Shown: positions 36,386 to 47,620 of the stretch, piece by piece
Position numbering within the stretch: position 1 is the first letter of the stretch
Layout: the number at the start of each line of letters is the position of its first letter
DNA from: Pectinophora gossypiella
Lineage: Eukaryota > Arthropoda > Insecta > Lepidoptera > Gelechiidae
Direction: 5' to 3'
NCBI RefSeq assembly: GCF_024362695.1
Contig: NC_065404.1
Coordinates: 6,860,604-6,924,603 of the forward strand
Length of the DNA: 64,000 nt
The notes under the pieces: model-generated
What the model was told of the DNA's origin: nothing
Databases searched by the model: none
The model's input: the letters and a program-made list of their open reading frames with translations, nothing else
Translations under genes and position numbers: made by a program

Positions 36386-36462
36386 CTTTCGAATTCAGTG
36401 AGACGTGAAGAGTCACGGAACCCCTTCGCGAACGGATTACTGTCGATTTTTAGTTTCGTGAT
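36386..36462 (-). CDS. H15: Tbx20-class T-box factor, T-box exon C
   Basis: Third visible exon, 77 bp. It encodes ITKLKIDSNPFAKGFRDSSR followed by LTEFE and the first two bases of an Arg codon. This is the C-terminal end of the T-box, including the NPFAKGFRDS motif that contacts DNA in the family. The acceptor is TTTGTTTCAG and the donor AG|GTGACT (phase 2). It joins in frame to the 46132-46296 exon (QNQL|ITKL). The exon was too short to show as an ORF and was found by following the T-box reading frame across the intron. Confidence 0.95.
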
Positions 36463-36689
36463 CTGAAACAAAAGTTATCAGAAGTTAGTATAATGTAAGC
36501 GTTTCATAAATTGCTTATTAAATATTTGTTTACCAAATGGTATGCTAAATAGAGTAAATCAATTAAGTGAAGTGTGGTATGGACACGGATTCAATTAGAC
36601 ACATTACGTTGCTAAGAACATGGGCAGCGATTATCATAAGTGGTCGTTCAGAGTAAGAGAGCAGGTTTTATGATGCAACAGTATAGGTG

Positions 36690-36775
36690 TCCGCCGGGAG
36701 GCGCGGTGCGGCCGGTGGCGTAGTGTGAACACCGCGCCCGCGCGCCGAGCGCCCGCCACCCGCGGAGCTACGTAC
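36690..36775. other. CpG-rich patch in T-box intron
   Basis: About 85 bp of nearly pure G/C with many CpGs in an AT-rich setting. No convincing splice-bounded ORF on either strand. Candidate regulatory element or alternative 5' exon. Confidence 0.3.
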
Positions 36776-37439
36776 CAACTCTAATAAGGTTAACTTATTG
36801 ACGACATTCCACATCTATTTATCATTTTAGTTGGCTCGTACGATATTACGACGTACGGAGTTTATCCATTATCGACACTGAGCTTAGCATAAATATATTA
36901 CATTTTAATTATAACGTGACACGTTAGGTAAGCCATGTCGTTATAATCTCTTAAGTTTTTATAATCGATCGAACATTCTAACGAGAAACTTTGTGTATTC
37001 GCTTCGTGCATTTATTTTTTCGGTCATAATTTTACACTTGGTGTTACAATATTTGCATAACTTAATTATTTCATGCGATGCCAAGTCCGTGCAGATTGTT
37101 AAGAAGTTGTGTCGATGCACCCATAAAGTAAATGTTTGATTTAAGTGCGGGCCGAGAGGTGTTAAAAAATGTGTTTGGCCGCGGAGGCAGCACAGGCAGC
37201 TCGTTGAGAAATCGCCCCCTCGCTGAGTGGCGCTCCCGCTGCGGTTCCACACAATTTGTGACTAATATTTATGACAAAGCCTTCCTCGGAAACCGGTCTC
37301 CATTAATAGCCCTCGCTCGCCTAATAGCCTAGCGCATTAAACCAATATTGATGTTTAGCATATTCTTAAAAGTTTCAGAGGTGTTAAATTCGTAATGTTT
37401 TTTTTTTAAGAATTCGCAATAAACAAGTCATCGGTGTAT

Positions 37440-37537
37440 CGCGGTGTCAGTCTGTCAGCGCCGCAGTCGGCAGCTAATTACCTGCCGATGGAGCCGCCTC
37501 CTCCACCACACCTACATGCCGTGATGCCGCACGCCAG
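37440..37537 (+). other. Possible plus-strand exon inside the T-box intron
   Basis: Open frame on the strand opposite the T-box gene, reading SLSAPQSAANYLPMEPPPPP then HLHAVMPHA, followed by a donor-like CCAG|GTAATT at 37537/37538. A CAG acceptor-like site precedes it (CGGTGTCAG), and an ATG in the same frame is at 37488. GC content is higher than around it. No downstream partner exon was identified. It could be an antisense or unrelated exon, or chance. Confidence 0.2.
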
Positions 37538-38190
37538 GTAATTGCACCATACTCTGGCAAATTCGCACTCAGCTGATATTTTAGGACGATGAACCCAATC
37601 AGCAGATTACACTGATAGCATTTCTGAATTCAAAATTAACCCACAACATTATAATCTTCTAAAGAGATACAACACATGTACGGGCTATGAAGTGGAACGA
37701 AGTATCGATTAAGATATGCTAAATTCGCTCTCTACTCCAATCACTAAATTATTGTGAGAGATGATCGCATCCGACCAGGCGTCTCATTAATTCACTTTAT
37801 TTTGAGACATTCCTCAGTAGCGTCGATTAACTTCTTAATTTTTGTAAAGGAATTTATGCTTCTGTTTGATGTGTTGTGTCAGGGGCGCGTTAATCTACGA
37901 ACCGTCTTGATAAATGTCCCGCACAAGACAATGGATCAAAGCGGCATAATAAACAGTTACAAAATATTGACCACTCCGTGACAAGTCTTCGGTGGCTCGG
38001 TGAGTAATTTCACAAAGCGCGTGTCACAACCAGACTAATGATTTCTAAAATAGTTCAGAGGAAGCTTCACAAAGAATCATACTGTACTTGTTGTCAGCCG
38101 TCGTTCGTGTAACATGGATTCTATAAATATGTTAATATTCTAAGTAAAAAGTGTCGCAGGAGATACTGAAAATGAATGCGCGCATTGTCA

Positions 38191-38389
38191 GGTCGGTATG
38201 AATAACATCTTAGCGGGCCATAACGAGATGTGTGCTAACACGGCCCAGGAGTGGTACGGGCTGGTGGATGGTAGACGGTCGCGCGTGTCGGGGGTCACCA
38301 CCAGCTACTTACACTTGCACACCCACCTGGCGAACGCCATTGACTACAATGGCCGCGCTCTCGCCTCGCGCCTGCGCCTGACGTAATGA
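38191..38389 (+). other. Unrecognised GC-rich ORF in T-box intron
   Basis: A 62-codon ORF from ATG 38198 to a TAA at 38384-38386, with unusually high GC for the intron. The protein resembles nothing I know. It may simply be a CpG-rich patch without stops. Confidence 0.12.
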
Positions 38390-39387
38390 GTGCGCCTACA
38401 ATACGAGTAGTAGCTGACAATATTGACGTATAATACATTATTTATGCCTCGCCTCGCTGTCGGGCCGCCCGTAATTGTTTTCAATGCCTCAAGTTTGTTT
38501 AACGCATTCCTTCCCCGTGAATGATATTGAGTATTGTCTATTGGCACGGCACGACGATGGGACTCTTTGCATGAAGCTACTGAAAATATATCACAGAGAA
38601 CGCGGCGGTGTAATGAATGGGACGTTTTCTCGCTACCGACGTTTATTAGATTTAGTACAAACATAAGAACGAGGCGTGTCAAAACAACCTAATTTAAGTA
38701 TCAACAAACGTTCGCCTTGGGCGGCGGGCCGCTCCGCTCACTGACAACATTAAAGGCGCCATAATGACATTATTCCCGGGCGGGAAACAAAAAATGTAAC
38801 AAAAAGGCGTCAAGGAGAGAGATGAGCGTCGCCCGCCGCTGCAAACGACGCTCTAATTATTGGAGTGGTGATGTATTGTTTATGGAAGCACTCGCAGCCT
38901 GCGCTACTCCTCGCAGATTTAACTCAGAAACATGAGCACTACACATGTCCTACACGTGCGGTACAAAAAAAGCAAATGAGAAATTCGGTATTTTTAGATC
39001 CGTTCTTATACCTAGTTAATTGGCTACTTCAGGAAAGTTGATATCAAGTAGTTGAATCTGGTTAGTAGGTACATTAAAGCTTTTATCCATATGATCAACA
39101 ATGATCATTCAAAATGATACCACATTTAAAATTACCTACAAGGATAAATATTTCTAAAGAAAACTAAATAGCGAGTTGAAAGAGAAGCACTTTCTCACCG
39201 GGTGTGCTCGTAATGTAAACGACAAGAAAGAGACGCGACGTCGACACGACGGGAACATTGTCAGGAATAAATAAATGTCACGTTAGCTCCCTGCATATCT
39301 CGCGGTAGACATACTGCGGTGACGAGAGACGGCCGACGGGAGGACTCTTTAAAATCTACAATCCTTATTAATAGAAGGATAATAGGA

Positions 39388-39576
39388 TTACGAAAGCTTA
39401 CGAGGGCTGGCAGAGGAAGACCAAGAAAGACGTACATTGACCAAATTGGAAATGTCCTTAGAAAAGGTTCAGTACGATTTACTCTGAACCGGCGTGCGTG
39501 TATGAAACAATTGGAAGCAAGACAAGTGTGTCAGGATCGAAGCAAATGGAATTTCATAATCTCTGCTTACCCCGGT
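39388..39576 (+). pseudogene. LINE reverse-transcriptase C-terminal fragment
   Basis: Translates to RAGRGRPRKTYIDQIGNV followed by CQDRSKWNFIISAYP, the very C-terminus typical of insect LINE polyproteins. Only this end is left; the ORF continues out into unrelated sequence. A shorter relative is at 63586-63632. Confidence 0.75.
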
Positions 39577-40369
39577 GTGTGTTTCTGTATGTACAACCAA
39601 ATCCCCATTCATTATCCTTCTATAGTATTATCTCTTACTTTCTTATCAATCTTACGTTCCGTTCTTCACATTTTCCTACATGTATAAATTGAGAAATACT
39701 ACACATGAAACAATTAGGGATAAAATAAATGTTATAAAGAAAACTTATCAGAATCAACGTGTCGATAGCAAACTGGTACAGAAGCCGATTTCAAAATGGT
39801 ACCTACTAGGTCGGTACAACGATTGTGGTCGATCAAGCAAGAGCTTGTTTGAGATTGTTTATTCAATAGGGAAAGACGACGATTTGATATTTTGTTTACA
39901 CAGTTTAATGTTAGTTAATAGACCCAAATATCTACAATGTAATGTTCCATTCCCATTATTAAATGTAATCACCGACAAGAAATAGAAATAAACCCACATC
40001 TAAGTTCCGAAGCTGTTATTGAACGTAATGATTGTGCAAAGACTGACACTTGTTAGCGAAGCAACTTCGTAAATTTGAAACGACCTACAGCTGTGAACAG
40101 TTATGTCTTCCAGAAAACCAGTGCGATGCTTTATCGACAATAAATCGCGAATACAAAGTTGCATGCGGCATCGACAACTCGCCACCATAATGATTCCACC
40201 AAACGGACAGTGCCAACAATTTAACGAATTAATAGTATCAAAGTTTTCAATGTGAAACTTTGAGTTGTCGAATGTTAATTGCAATAAAGATAGAAGACAC
40301 CGCTATTGATGCATATCAATAATTCTAAGACAGGGGTTTGGTTATGCAACCCTGGTTGCAGCCCTGGTT

Positions 40370-40387
40370 GATAAGATGCATCTTATC
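40370..40387. promoter_or_regulatory. 18 bp perfect palindrome with two GATA sites
   Basis: GATAAGATGCATCTTATC is a perfect inverted repeat containing two GATAAG sites facing each other. It lies about 130 bp upstream of the interrupted SINE in the T-box intron. In Drosophila, GATA factors and Tbx20 genes act in the same tissues such as heart, so a GATA-responsive element is a reasonable guess, but unproven. Confidence 0.3.
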
Positions 40388-40519
40388 CTAGAAACATTCG
40401 CTAACAGGCACCATAGTAAAATATACTAAAATATCCTTCTGGATGAGCAGAACCTGTATCTCATAGAATGAATAAAATGTTGTACTGTACTGTAGTACTG
40501 TACCTCTACAATTAAAAAA

Positions 40520-40741
40520 CCTCCGTCGTCTAGCGCTTACAGCGTTAGGCTCACGATCTAAAATCAACTGATTGACTGAAAAAGTAAGGTGATTCAGTAC
40601 TTTGGAGTGTAATTAAGCCGGTGGTCCCGGCTATTAGCCGTAAAAACACCGCCAACCCGCAGTACGAGTCGCGTGGTGGAGTATGCTCCATACCCCTCCG
40701 GTTGATTGAGAGGATGCCTGTGCCCAGCAGTAGGATGTATA
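40520..40741 (+). repeat. SINE family 2, 5' part (interrupted)
   Basis: tRNA-like start CCTCCGTCGTCTAGCGCTTA, then GGTCCCGGCTATTAGCCGTA and GCTCCATACCCCTCCGGTTG to GGATGTATA. The sequence is cut by a MITE and resumes at 41670 with TATAAGCTGTTTATG. Confidence 0.8.
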
Positions 40742-41669
40742 TGTCACCGTAAAATTGTAAATAACGTTAGATTATAATCTATCGTTAGTTAATCTCGCGA
40801 GATTGTGAACTGTCGAATAATTATGAATCGTATCATATTGCTTACAATTTAACGTATTATTTTTCGGTAGATTATAATTTATCGAAGTGAAACCGTCAAA
40901 TTGTGATACGAAACGCACCTCGCGTGCTATACCATAGAGTTACAAAACTATTAGAGTGAGCATAATGTTAATTTGGGATTCTCTTAAAATGCATAAATGT
41001 TTTTGTCATAATTTTAATTATCATAATCCTTTTTGCATAACGTTTTTTAGCATAATAGTTTTACTTTCCCATAATAACATCTAGGAATACTGGTTTGTTA
41101 GGTATAACTTATTTTTGGGATTAATAAATAGATATCCATAATTCTTTTTTAGAATAATAGTGTTTTGTCATAATTTTTACAAGGCATAACAGTAGGTTAG
41201 GGTGCGGCGGGGGTGGCCCTTGGGCCACCCCTATGCCGCCAGCATGTTTATCTTACACACGAAAAGTATACTGAATGATACGTTTCAGATTTTTTAATTT
41301 TGATACATTTTTTCTTACCATGTGATGTCAGAATTATTGATTACTTACTAAATAATTAATAAATACGTACTTGATTTCACAATCTTGAAGAGCATTTATT
41401 TTATTTGACTGACACCTGTGTTTTATTCCTAACTCTATGGACACAGAACGGTCTACTGTAAGGCCGACCAATCAGGGACAGCCGTCGGACAGTTGACAAT
41501 TTGACAATTGTAAGATTGTGATTTAACAGTTTTACTTCGATAGATTATAATCTGACGAATAATAATACGTTAAATTGTAAGCAGTATATTACGTTTCACA
41601 ATTTTTCGACAGTTCACAATCTCGCGAGATAGATTATAATCTAACGTTATTTACAATTTTACGGTGACA
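40742..41669. mobile_element. 928 bp MITE with ~160 bp TIRs inserted in a SINE
   Basis: Perfect terminal TGTCACCGTAAAATTGTAAA inverted repeats extend with mismatches for about 160 bp. TA flanks both sides (40740-40741, 41670-41671). The SINE is restored exactly when the element and one TA are removed. TIRs contain small palindromes (AGATTATAATCT, CTCGCGAG). Interior has many CATAAT words and a G/C hairpin near 41200-41240. No ORF. TA target suggests Tc1/mariner-type mobilisation. Confidence 0.88.
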
Positions 41670-42578
41670 TATATAAGCTGTTTATGTGTACAATTAAAAC
41701 TACTAAACATTTTTTTTCCATTATTGTTTTTATTACAATGATTAACTACGGACGTATGGATTGAAATGAAGCCACATCACGGTTACGTTCGTATAATTTC
41801 ATATGGTCTCATCCTCGTCCAGTATTTCGATCAGCTGCAAGCTTTCCGAGATGCTCCCAATAGACAATATAAATGAAATCATGTGTATGTTGTAAAGGTC
41901 ATCGGCAATTTGTGTTATCACTTTCAGAAGCATTCGACACATCCACATATCAAGAAAGTTTAAGTTTCTTGTTACGGAAGCTCGGCAGTATAATAAAGCT
42001 GCCAGACTCATCTCGATGTGGCTTGTACATTCGGGAGAACCTTACTTATATCGTTACAACGGAAGTGTCTCTGTTGAGCCTCGTGAACAGTTCTTTCAAA
42101 GGGCCCACCGATAATATAAGGTCCACTTTACACTCGTGCCCGTAATTCAGACTGTAAACACGAAAGATCAATGAGTAGGCAATTTGCCACATTTCCACGG
42201 TATTGCCTACAATTGCATTTATTTTATTGAAAATCCCTGAAAATTCGGAAATAAATTGACAGCCGTCAGGGTGACAGCACTTGGCATAAAGCACAGAGGT
42301 TATAAGTAGTGCGTTTTATACTGGTAACATGGTTTTTATTTCAGTAAAAAAGGAGTTACTATAACAAAATATTAGAACACCTACATAACTTAATCCCGAC
42401 AGTCATAAAATTAGAATTGGGTAAGGTTCTTTTCCTTTTACTTTCTTGTGGAGAAAGAGAACATTTCATCAGTTCAAAAATAATTAAAAGCTCGAATGCA
42501 ACAAACGTTCAGTTTTTCTCTGGTGACTAGGTGCGCAGACGCAATAAATTCAGTTGGGCCGCACACGACGGCTCTGCG

Positions 42579-42591
42579 TGACGTCACACCT
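42579..42591. promoter_or_regulatory. Overlapping CRE (TGACGTCA) and T-box-like site (TCACACCT)
   Basis: Perfect CRE palindrome at 42579-42586 overlapped by TCACACCT at 42584-42591, which matches the core bound by T-box proteins. It lies in the T-box gene's own intron, so autoregulation is conceivable. Single short motifs also occur by chance. Confidence 0.25.
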
Positions 42592-43929
42592 CTCGTGATC
42601 GATAGCGTGTGCGAGAGAGATCGTACTACAACACTCGCCATAAAATACAGTAGGCAAGAAAGAGATACAGGCCCAATAAATTATTTCGTCTTAAATTATT
42701 TTAAATCCACTTTAACCAAGTACGTTGACTTCTTGTATTTTTGACTTATGTGAGGTTCGTGTTATCGAGCCGTATAATTTGTTGAAAAATGTACGGATGC
42801 AATGACAATTCATAAAATTGATTTTCTTGTTTTCGAAAAATGCCATGAAATTATAATTGATGAGTCAAGTAATTACAGAAACAGATACACGAAAAACACT
42901 GATGAAGCAAACAAAAAATATTGCAAACATAAACCTACTTACCTATTGTGAAAATGTAGCATTATCATAATTAATTGACTGGAATACATATAATATACGA
43001 TCGATTCATTCATAAATCACCATCATAATGACGATATAATCAAGTTGAAAGTAGAGCGAGTTATACTTAAGTTAACAAATGCAAAGGATCACATTGAGAA
43101 GAATGAATCGATTATTGAAGAAAAAGAAGTGTGGTGAGGCAAGGCGCGGGAGGGACGCGCGTGACACCTGACCGCAGCCATTTTGGCCCGTGAAATATGT
43201 TTATTTGTCATGGCTGCCCTTTGTTATTGAAATTGTGTTTGCCTTTACTCCTTCATTATATTGTTCGATTATACTCGAAGAGAACTCGTTTGTGGACGCT
43301 CAATGTGAGAATAGCTTCGGAGATTTTAGAATATTGATTATTGATACTGAGAAATGAGATATAAATTTCAATTAAGCGGCTATTGAGAGTCTTTGTGTGC
43401 CTACATGTCGCTGTGCTGGCGCAGTTATTTCCGTGATTATCTGCTCAAGTCGTGTAACAGTCCCTATAGCATGACCAACAGAAATACTAACACGATTTCT
43501 CTAATCGTTTTATGCTGTTGCTTGCCTTTTATTATCTAGTACTATACTGTTATGAACATACTTAACATTGAATCAAGTAGGAATGTCGCAAACTCTTACT
43601 TTGCTCTTTGTATTGGTGTCAGCTAAAATATTGTCTAAGATAATAAAGCTTTGGGTAAAATAAACATGTTTTTCTATAAAAGTTCGAAATATCCCGAATC
43701 CCGACAGGTTCTATCCTCGCGTTTTTCTCAAAGATGCTCTCCAAGGAGCGATCAATCATAACAAATTCACAAGTCATCGGGTACACTAAAAAACTTATTG
43801 TGATCGTGGATGATGCGTAAATGCTAACAAACATTGTCACCTCGCTGCGAGTCGAATTCCAGACAAAGGATTGTACACAGGACGAGGAACACGACAATAG
43901 AGTGGTGGGTGTAAAATGTTAAATATTGA

Positions 43930-44000
43930 AGCAGGTCGGGCGGCCTACGGCGCTTTCCCGGGAAACCGCCCCGCGGCGCGCGCGCCGGCGACGCTCAGTC
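43930..44000. other. CpG-rich patch in T-box intron
   Basis: Short G/C-rich block with repeated GCGC. No supported gene. Candidate regulatory element. Confidence 0.25.
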
Positions 44001-44683
44001 TCACACCGCGATACACACACAAAAAACACAATTCTCATTTTTTATACCAGCCTTTATCTCGTCTTATATCAACGTTCCAGTATGATAAAGCACCAATAAT
44101 GATGTTTCATTCTGAATCGATTTAACAAACGTTGCGTACGTATAAAAATGTGGTGACACTTTTTTCATTCTCCACTAAAACTAGCGGTTTTCGATTAGTT
44201 ACAAGATTTCAATTTGATATTCAGTGCTATCAAGCTGATGTATGTGCGATGGTATGATAATTTTCCCTACATTTCTTTTTTTTGTTAAAGTAACTTTTTT
44301 GTTCGGCGAGCATAAGTCATATCGATCTTGTGGTGGGCGCGCAGGTGCAAACATGCTAAGTGTGTTCTTATTGTTGTAAGGGATTGGGTTATCATTGACA
44401 CTATCTCCGCTGTTCGACAAATGTTTTAGCTGTCAGAGATGTGACGTCAGCCAAATCGGGGCAGCGAGGTGCGCGAGCGCAGGCCGGACTGCGCGATCGA
44501 TTCTCCGATATCACGCTCTTTATTTTGTAAAGTAGTTACCTAAGATATTTTAAAAATTCTACAGTCATTCCATAAAAAATACAAATTCTATTTCAATCTT
44601 TGAAGAATAAACAATTATGTTATAAATAGCTTCCTAGTGGTACCTACTTAGGTGATACAACCGGATATGTCAACTCTACAGGT

Positions 44684-44740
44684 CAGCTAGGTAAGCGGAC
44701 CCTGTGAAAAGGGGATAGCGCTAGGGAGATGATGTGTGCT
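44684..44740 (+). repeat. SINE family 4, 3' end fragment
   Basis: GGTAAGCGGACCCTGTGAAAA and AGCGCTAGGGAGATGATG match the family 4 end. Confidence 0.65.
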
Positions 44741-45309
44741 TAGGTGTTAGCAGTAAATCTAGAGAGGCGTTAGAATCTATCGAAATCAATAATGGCTGCC
44801 CTAGGGAGCCATTTGAAGCCGATTGCAGAGGTGGAGCCTCTATGATCAATCGATAGTTGAAATACCGGTCATTTTAATTTAGAAATACCTACACCAGTTG
44901 AAACTGATCTATTTCATATGAAAATTAAATTTTGTTGCGTTTTATTACGCCAACAATGTTTATCTAATCAATTTACCAGTAGTTTATGCAAATCACGTAC
45001 AAAGTAGTGAAACTTAACTGTTATTAAAATTGCAATATCTGTTTAATAACGCAAAGTAGCGACCAATATAGATTACCTATTTAGATGCTAATAAGGCCCT
45101 ATCTGGTACTACGACAGATAGAAAATCTATTTTGAAGTTGGTTGCTCTACCTAACATTATAAAGTTAAACTCTTCAAATGATTTTAGGCGAATAGGTAGG
45201 CAGTAAACTAAACCGAAACAGCTAATTAACGAACGAATGAAGATTTATGTACCGCGTTGTCGATATAAAGTAACGCTTCCTTTATGAACCTCAAAACGTC
45301 CTAATTATT

Positions 45310-45460
45310 TTACTACGCGCGACGAGACAAAACGAGAAACTTGGAGACGCCCAAACGCTCTTGTGACAGAGAATTAATTGCGCGTGGCGACACATGCGCG
45401 GCGGCGCGAGCGGCGCGGCCAGCGGACACACGGCCGCAGCGGCCACCACCCTCACTCACA
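45310..45460. other. CpG-rich patch in T-box intron
   Basis: Dense CpG block (GCGGCGCGAGCGGCGCGG core) about 700 bp downstream (in transcription sense) of exon B. The overlapping ORFs on both strands are composition artefacts. Confidence 0.25.
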
Positions 45461-45769
45461 GAGAAAATGCACAAAATATATTGCCAATTATCTTGCGTGT
45501 CGTTAAAATACAGCATAAATGTTCTGCCATAAAGACCGCCACAATCTGCACCTAGAAACTACTTCCGAGTTTGCCCTCCGGCGTGTCACTGTTTCGCAAC
45601 GCCAACTTGACTATGGCTCGACAAAATTCTCACGTGTGTTACAAATGTCAGATGAAAGAGGCTATAATTTAGGGTTCCTAGAAAATCTTTGATGAGCAAA
45701 TTAGCGATACATGGAATGCATTAGCGGTAATAGAGTTGCGAACGTCGAACGCGTCGGGCATCGGCGAGG

Positions 45770-45885
45770 GCCTATATTTAGCGCGGGTGAAAACTTTAAT
45801 CGTCACCGTCGGGCACGCGTCAGCCGCGCTGTCCGTCCGTCGTCGGCGTCGCCCGCGCCCGCGTGTGGCCGTCCATACACAAAAA
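45770..45885. other. CpG-rich patch next to T-box exon B
   Basis: G/C-rich block with alternating CGTC/CGCC runs. ORFs on both strands overlap it, none with recognisable protein. Candidate intronic regulatory element. Confidence 0.25.
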
Positions 45886-46131
45886 ATTATGTGCCACCTC
45901 CCTTTGTTCGACTGGACATACCTTTCAGCGAGATGCAATTAGTGTGCTAGAAATAGAACTCGTCGATAGTCAGCCGACATCACGACGCGATTTCAAACGT
46001 TTGCTCCTCTGATCTATTTTCGAAATCAAATGATAGAAACAAGAAGACACTATGCCAAATAAACCGCTTAGAGTATTATTTATGCGCATATCATCGGTAA
46101 AGTGGATCTGCGGAACTGTTAGAGTACTCAC

Positions 46132-46296
46132 CAGTTGGTTCTGGTACGCGGTGACGGCGGTGAACACGCACTCGGGGAATACGAAGGTCTTGAACTCTTC
46201 CTGTTCTAGATCGGTGATGGGCGCGTTGATTGCGCCTTCTCGCCGCAGGACTAGATGTATGCGCGGTTGGTATTTGTGCATGGAATTTAGCACCAA
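46132..46296 (-). CDS. H15: Tbx20-class T-box factor, T-box exon B
   Basis: Second visible exon, 165 bp, exactly 55 codons, phase 0 at both ends. It begins LVLNSMHKYQPRIHLV and ends VFTAVTAYQNQL, the classic central T-box block. It is separated from the upstream exon by an 87 bp intron (46297-46383). The acceptor is TTATTTGCAG and the donor CTG|GTGAGT. Between the two conserved blocks lies a variable stretch (RREGAINAPITDLEQEEFKTF), the expected divergent loop of the domain. The 165 bp and 274 bp exons sit close together, while the next exon is 9.7 kb away. Confidence 0.96.
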
Positions 46297-46383
46297 CTGC
46301 AAATAAAGTTAATTTTGTGAATTGTTGATGTTAGAGCTTCTAGTAGGTAATGTGTGTTAACACAATGCTGTGATAGTGCTTAC

Positions 46384-46657
46384 CTGTCCATTTTTGTCCA
46401 TTTCGTTGTTGGTGAGCTTGACCTTCTCGAAGGAGACGACCTGCTTGCGCAGCTGGTCCCCGGAGAAGGGCGAGTCGGGGTGCGGGTAGAGGCGCGCGGG
46501 CGCGGGCGGGTCTGCCTTGCCCGCCACGAGCCACGAGGAGCGGTGGTACGCGTACCGGTACCGCTTGCCGTCCACCGGCACCACGTCCAGCAGCACGGCG
46601 TAGCGCGCCTCCGCGCGGCACCCCGCGAACGACACGCGCACCGTCGGGAACATCCGT
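46384..46657 (-). CDS. H15: Tbx20-class T-box factor, T-box exon A (partial gene)
   Basis: First visible exon of a minus-strand T-box transcription factor, a nuclear sequence-specific DNA-binding regulator. The translation starts RMFPTVRVSF, continues with VDGKRYRYAYHRSSW and LVAGKADPP, and ends KLTNNEMDKNGQ. This is the N-terminal half of a T-box. The wording matches the Tbx20 class (Drosophila H15/midline) better than Tbx2/3, Tbx6 or Brachyury, as far as I remember those families. The acceptor is TTGCATTGTTGTAG followed by A, which completes an Arg codon (phase 2). The donor is CAG|GTA (phase 0). The exon is 274 bp and GC-rich, unlike its AT-rich flanks. The preceding T-box exon (ELWDKFH...GR region) was not found up to 64000, so the gene is 5'-incomplete. 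H15 versus midline cannot be separated from these exons, so the symbol means the Tbx20/H15/mid class. Confidence 0.95.
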
Positions 46658-47349
46658 CTACAACAATGCAAAACATGGTAATTGCGGGCTACTCTTCGCA
46701 CCAAGCCAAGACCTCTATTCAAAGTTAATTTGTTTTTTTGCCTTTACCAAATTCTTGTACTCCATTTTTATCATAACCTTCATATAAGTAGGTACTGTAC
46801 CTAGTGCACCTACACTTTTTAATGAAAATCGTGTGTCAGTTTATTTTCCAGCTTGCTGAAGTAGAAAAGGTTTAATAGATAGAAACATTCACCTATACAG
46901 AAACATGGATTCGGTGCTAAAATCTCAGCATTTCTTAACGCAAAATAACAAAATTATGAATATACAACCTTTTATTCCTGCGTATCGAGTTCCCCTTTCT
47001 ATTGTTATGTTAAAGCGTGTATTTTCACATTAGCGCAATTATTCGACAATTACTTGGTTGAGGTGCAATTATCGCATGCTGAGACCGACGCGAATCGTCT
47101 TTTGCTCATTACGGCCCGGGTTATCGCAAATTATCGCAAGTAATTAGTGCAGTATGCGCCTGCGCCGACGTGTGATACTGTATGCCACGCTCGCCGTTCC
47201 TCCTGCCTGCGTGCGGCTAATAAACTATTAGAAAAACTTAATGGTACACCGGCGGCACAACAAACATTCTAATGCTCGCCTTGAAATAGAATTTTCTAAC
47301 TACAAAAGCCTGCACAAACGCACAGTAACTAGCAAATGTACAATTATTT
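46658..47349. other. Start of the upstream T-box intron
   Basis: Unique DNA upstream of exon A. No further T-box exon was recognised. Contains no named repeat until 47350. Confidence 0.45.
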
Positions 47350-47395
47350 TTAGGGTTCCGTACCCAAAGGGTAAAAACGGGACCCTATTACTAAG

Positions 47396-47620
47396 ATTAT
47401 CTATAAGAGAAGTTTATCTATAACAGATACTTTTTAATCATTGAAGTTGTTACTTTTTCTAGCTCTAATTTAATTTTGTAATTAAGTACCTCAAGTATTT
47501 GTGCATATTGTGTCCACCTGTAAGTGGCGAGGCGCTTAGTTTTTTATATGTATTAACTGCAAACTGTAACCATGTATCAGTGTACTTGCCGTTGGTTGAC
47601 CAAATAAATAAATAAATAAG
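47396..47620 (+). mobile_element. LINE 3' end with (AAAT)n tail
   Basis: 225 bp ending CAAATAAATAAATAAATAAG with a short TAAG repeat on both sides (47392-47395, 47617-47620). The host repeat continues without loss across the site. No coding part left. Confidence 0.6.

Larger units (their letters stand above)
36463..46131 (-). other. Large intron within the T-box coding region
   Basis: A 9.7 kb intron splitting the T-box between QNQL and ITKL. It is mostly unique sequence. The recognised repeats are an RT C-terminal fragment (39388-39576), a SINE interrupted by a MITE (40520-41690) and a SINE fragment (44684-44740). It contains several CpG-rich patches, an 18 bp GATA palindrome and an overlapping CRE/T-box-like site. 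Its size and low repeat load suggest cis-regulatory content; that is inference. Confidence 0.8.

Noticed and set aside
40000..40284. Minus-strand ORF whose end (FQIYEVASLTSVSLCTIITF) weakly recalls the C-terminus of insect gustatory receptors
   Set aside because: The diagnostic TYxxxxxQF motif is absent, no transmembrane exon chain could be assembled from nearby ORFs (41799-42294, 43619-43897), and the similarity is within chance.
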